Shown here: piece after piece, positions 38,660 to 41,207 of the stretch
How the letters are laid out: every line of letters begins with the position of its first letter
Numbering within the stretch: position 1 is the stretch's first letter
Assembly: GCA_003279705.1 (NCBI GenBank)
Contig: QCGZ01000009.1
Coordinates: 1-41,207 of the forward strand
Reading direction: 5' to 3'
Length of the DNA: 41,207 bases
Source: OCS116 cluster bacterium AG-390-I16
GTDB taxonomy: Bacteria > Pseudomonadota > Alphaproteobacteria > MED-G09
Notes under the pieces: model-generated
What the model was told of the DNA's origin: nothing
The model's input: the letters and a program-made list of their open reading frames with translations, nothing else
Databases searched by the model: none
Made by a program: the position numbers and the translations under genes

Positions 38660-41207
38660 TTAGTGAGCTTGTTCCCAGTTCTTTCCTGATGCAGCCTCGA
38701 CCTTTAAATCAACCGACAGATTTATAACAGGTTTGTGTGCTTCAGACATTTCCCTGGTTACTATAGACATAGTTTCTTCTATTTCATTATCTTTTGTTTC
38801 AAAAATAAGCTCATCATGAACCTGCATAATCATTTTTGTTCCAAGATTTTCCTTTTCAAAATATTTAGGAATTTTTATCATAGCTCTTTTAATAATATCA
38901 GCTGCTGTGCCTTGAATGGGAGCGTTAATTGCAGCTCTTTCCATAAAAGCTTTACCCCCTGGTCCCCTATTTATTGATTCATCTATAAAACATTTTCTTC
39001 CAAAAAGAGTTTTGACAAAGCCATTATCTTTTGCAAATTCTTTTGTGGTTTCCATGTAATCTCTAATTGATGGAAACTTTTCAAAATAAGAACGAATATA
39101 GTCAGAAGCTTCAGACCTTGAAATATCTAATTGATTTGATAGGCCAAATGCAGAAATTCCGTAAATTATACCAAAATTAATAGCTTTGGCCTTTCTTCTA
39201 ATATCTTGATTCATCTCTTTTAGCGGAATGCCAAATACTTCGGATGCAGTTAAAGAGTGGATATCAATATCATTTTTAAATGCTTCTTTAAGATTATTGT
39301 CATCAGATATATGAGCAATGATTCTTAATTCAATTTGGCTATAATCTGCACTAATTATAGAGGAGCCTTTTTCAGCTATAAACGCACTTCTTATCATTCT
39401 GCCTTCGTCATTTTTTACTGGTATATTTTGAAGGTTAGGATCAGAAGAAGATAGTCTTCCAGTTGATGTTGAAGACATTGAGTATGATGTATGTATTCTT
39501 TTTGTTTTTTTATTAACAAAGGTTGGAAGCGCATCGGTATAAGTAGACTTTAACTTCGATAAGCCTCTCCATTCAAGAAGAAGTTTAGGAAGAATATTTC
39601 CAGAAGATGCAAGAAAATTTAATGTTTCTGCATCTGTAGACCAAGCACCTGAAGGTGTTTTTTTTCCACCTTTAATTTTCAATTTATCAAATAAAATTTT
39701 ACCAATTTGTTTCGGCGAACCTAGATTAAACTCACTCCCTACTATTTCAAAACATTTGCTTTCAATATTTATAATTTCTTTTTGAAATTTTACTGATAAG
39801 TTTTCCAGGATTTCTTCATCAATACAAACACCGTTTTTTTCCATATCCATTATTACTTTAGCAAGAGGTCTTTCAATAGTTTCATATACCGATGAAACTT
39901 TTTCTTCTAGAAGTTTTGGTTTTAAAATTTTCCATAGTCTTAAGGTAATATCAGCATCTTCAGCAGCATATATTGAGGCTTTATCTATATCAATTTCGTT
40001 AAAACTTTTCTGATTTTTTCCTGAACCAACAATTTCTTTATATGAAATTGCAGTGTGTGAAAAATATTTTTTTGCTAAAAAATCTAAACTATGCCTTGAT
40101 GCTCCTGACCCTAAAGAGTATGAAATTAGCATTGTGTCATCATATGAGTTAACTTTTATTTTATATTTATCAAGGACCAGTGCGTCATATTTTTTATTAT
40201 GAAAAATTTTTAAAATACCTGAATCTCCTGCTATTGATTGTAAAAATTCAATTGCATCATCAAAGTTAATTTGTTTATCAGCATTATCATGTTTAAGGGG
40301 TATGTAGCAGGCTTTATTTACGTCTATAGCGAGAGAAAAGCCTATAAGATTTGCTTCTATTGCATTGAGAGAATCTGTTTCTGTATCAATTGCAACATAG
40401 CCTTTTTCAATTATTATTTTTTTCCAATTTTTTAATTCATCTTTATTTAAAATTATTGAGTATTTTTCTAATTCAAAATTATTGAAATTTATTTCATTTT
40501 TTATTTCAGTTTTGATTACTTCTTTTTCATTAAATTCTAATTTTAACTCTTCGGTTTTAATTTCGTCTAAATTTAAATTAAATTCTCTAGCCTTTTTCTC
40601 TGTTAATGTTTTGAATTCCATCCCTTTTAAAAAGGAAATTAATTTTTCAGGATCAATGGATTGGATTTCAATATTTTTAATAGGAATAGGTAACTCGACA
40701 TCTTCTTTTAAGGTAACTAATTCTCTACTGAGACGAGCCTGGTCAGCAAATTCTATTAAGCTTTCACGCCTTTTATTTTGCTTAATATTGGAGGCTTTCT
40801 CTAGCAGGTTGTCTAAATTATCATACTCATTAATAAGTAATGATGCTGTTTTGATACCAATACCTGGAACTCCAGGAATATTATCTACTGAATCCCCTGC
40901 TAGTGACTGCACATCAATTACTCTATCTGGCTCTACTCCAAATTTTTCTATTACTTCGTCTTTTTTGATTAAACGATTCTTCATTGTATCAAGCATTGAA
41001 ACATCTTCTTTTACAAGCTGCATTAAATCTTTATCAGATGAAACAATCGTAACTTTCATTTTTTCACCAATTGCTGCTTTTGCATAGCTTGCAATTAAAT
41101 CATCAGCCTCATAACCCAACATCTCGACGTGTGTAACATTAAAAGCATCAGTTGCTTTTCTTATAACAGGAAATTGAGGTATTAAATCCTCTGGCGGACT
41201 AGATCTA
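38660..41207 (-). CDS. polA: DNA polymerase I, 5' end cut by window edge
   Basis: About 848 residues are visible. The frame stays open past the internal ATG at 41122 to the right edge, where the translation (PPEDLIPQFPVIRKA) matches the PolA 5'-nuclease region just before GYEADD. Domains in order: 5' nuclease with GYEADDLIA, DKDLMQLV and DSVDNIPGVPGIG; 3'-5' proofreading domain with DTETDSL, FHNKKYD and YAAEDAD, acids intact; polymerase with SADYSQIELRI, RRKAKAINFGIIYG and QVHDELIFE. It fills gaps and removes primers. The intact proofreading acids are worth noting because many bacteria have lost them. About the first 75-80 residues lie outside the window. Confidence 0.96.
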   Translation of the reverse strand, partial: RSSPPEDLIPQFPVIRKATDAFNVTHVEMLGYEADDLIASYAKAAIGEKMKVTIVSSDKDLMQLVKEDVSMLDTMKNRLIKKDEVIEKFGVEPDRVIDVQSLAGDSVDNIPGVPGIGIKTASLLINEYDNLDNLLEKASNIKQNKRRESLIEFADQARLSRELVTLKEDVELPIPIKNIEIQSIDPEKLISFLKGMEFKTLTEKKAREFNLNLDEIKTEELKLEFNEKEVIKTEIKNEINFNNFELEKYSIILNKDELKNWKKIIIEKGYVAIDTETDSLNAIEANLIGFSLAIDVNKACYIPLKHDNADKQINFDDAIEFLQSIAGDSGILKIFHNKKYDALVLDKYKIKVNSYDDTMLISYSLGSGASRHSLDFLAKKYFSHTAISYKEIVGSGKNQKSFNEIDIDKASIYAAEDADITLRLWKILKPKLLEEKVSSVYETIERPLAKVIMDMEKNGVCIDEEILENLSVKFQKEIINIESKCFEIVGSEFNLGSPKQIGKILFDKLKIKGGKKTPSGAWSTDAETLNFLASSGNILPKLLLEWRGLSKLKSTYTDALPTFVNKKTKRIHTSYSMSSTSTGRLSSSDPNLQNIPVKNDEGRMIRSAFIAEKGSSIISADYSQIELRIIAHISDDNNLKEAFKNDIDIHSLTASEVFGIPLKEMNQDIRRKAKAINFGIIYGISAFGLSNQLDISRSEASDYIRSYFEKFPSIRDYMETTKEFAKDNGFVKTLFGRKCFIDESINRGPGGKAFMERAAINAPIQGTAADIIKRAMIKIPKYFEKENLGTKMIMQVHDELIFETKDNEIEETMSIVTREMSEAHKPVINLSVDLKVEAASGKNWEQAH

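Noticed and set aside
40482-41087. A 201-residue plus-strand frame opposite polA
   Set aside because: It is the antisense shadow of the polA 5'-nuclease coding region, with the serine/isoleucine/phenylalanine-rich make-up typical of such shadows.
41040-41122. ATG at 41122 as the polA start
   Set aside because: The frame stays open to the window edge and the upstream translation matches the PolA nuclease domain, so the true start is outside.

Overview
The window is 41.2 kb of AT-rich DNA (about one third G+C by eye) from an alphaproteobacterium. The lineage call rests on gene order. Blocks that travel together in that class are all present: coaBC-ubiB-ubiE / mutM-ech-rpsT-dnaA, dnaN-recF-gyrB, FYDLN protein-tRNA-Ala / aroA-cmk-rpsA-ihfB-(pyrF)-trpF-trpB-trpA-accD-folC-trxA, and tsaE-...-ahcY-manX-chvG-chvI / pckA. 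Genes are tightly packed, several convergent genes share their stop codons, and no gap exceeds about 230 bases. That suits a streamlined, probably free-living (perhaps marine) organism. The exact clade cannot be named from the sequence alone.

Layout. 1-2671 (minus): the start of coaBC, then ubiB and ubiE (coenzyme A and ubiquinone). 2743-11295 (plus): mutM, an enoyl-CoA hydratase, rpsT, and the replication group dnaA, dnaN, recF, gyrB. 11292-18535: a cytochrome c oxidase cluster made of sco (minus), a secreted ankyrin protein, ctaB/cyoE (minus), and a plus-strand operon coxB-coxA-coxC-like-coxC-cox4 followed by a secreted Sel1-repeat protein. 18714-19255 (minus): tRNA-Ala(GGC) and the acidic FYDLN protein. 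19362-28979 (plus): aroA, cmk, rpsA, ihfB, pyrF, trpF, trpB (frameshifted), trpA, accD, folC. 28976-31249 (minus): thioredoxin, an exonuclease I-like protein, tsaE. 31324-32888 (plus): a putidaredoxin-reductase-type flavoprotein and its [2Fe-2S] ferredoxin. 32897-36933 (minus): ahcY, an EIIA-Man-type PTS protein, and the two-component pair chvG/chvI. 37052-38653 (plus): pckA. 38660-41207 (minus): polA, cut by the right edge.

How the genes work together. The terminal oxidase, heme O synthase, Sco copper chaperone and ubiquinone genes serve aerobic respiration. aroA leads to chorismate, and trpF/B/A complete tryptophan synthesis. The chvGI, EIIA-Man and pckA genes form the familiar alphaproteobacterial junction linking envelope sensing, the regulatory PTS and gluconeogenesis.

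The points most worth a second look are: (1) trpB is broken by one base at a run of eight A; (2) an exonuclease I-like gene sits where AddAB normally lies; (3) hprK and ptsH are missing from their usual places although EIIA-Man keeps its active histidine; (4) two secreted repeat proteins, Sel1 and ankyrin, are built into the oxidase cluster. The Sel1 protein recalls the mitochondrial complex IV factor COA7. No mobile elements, CRISPR arrays, phage genes or rRNA were seen.
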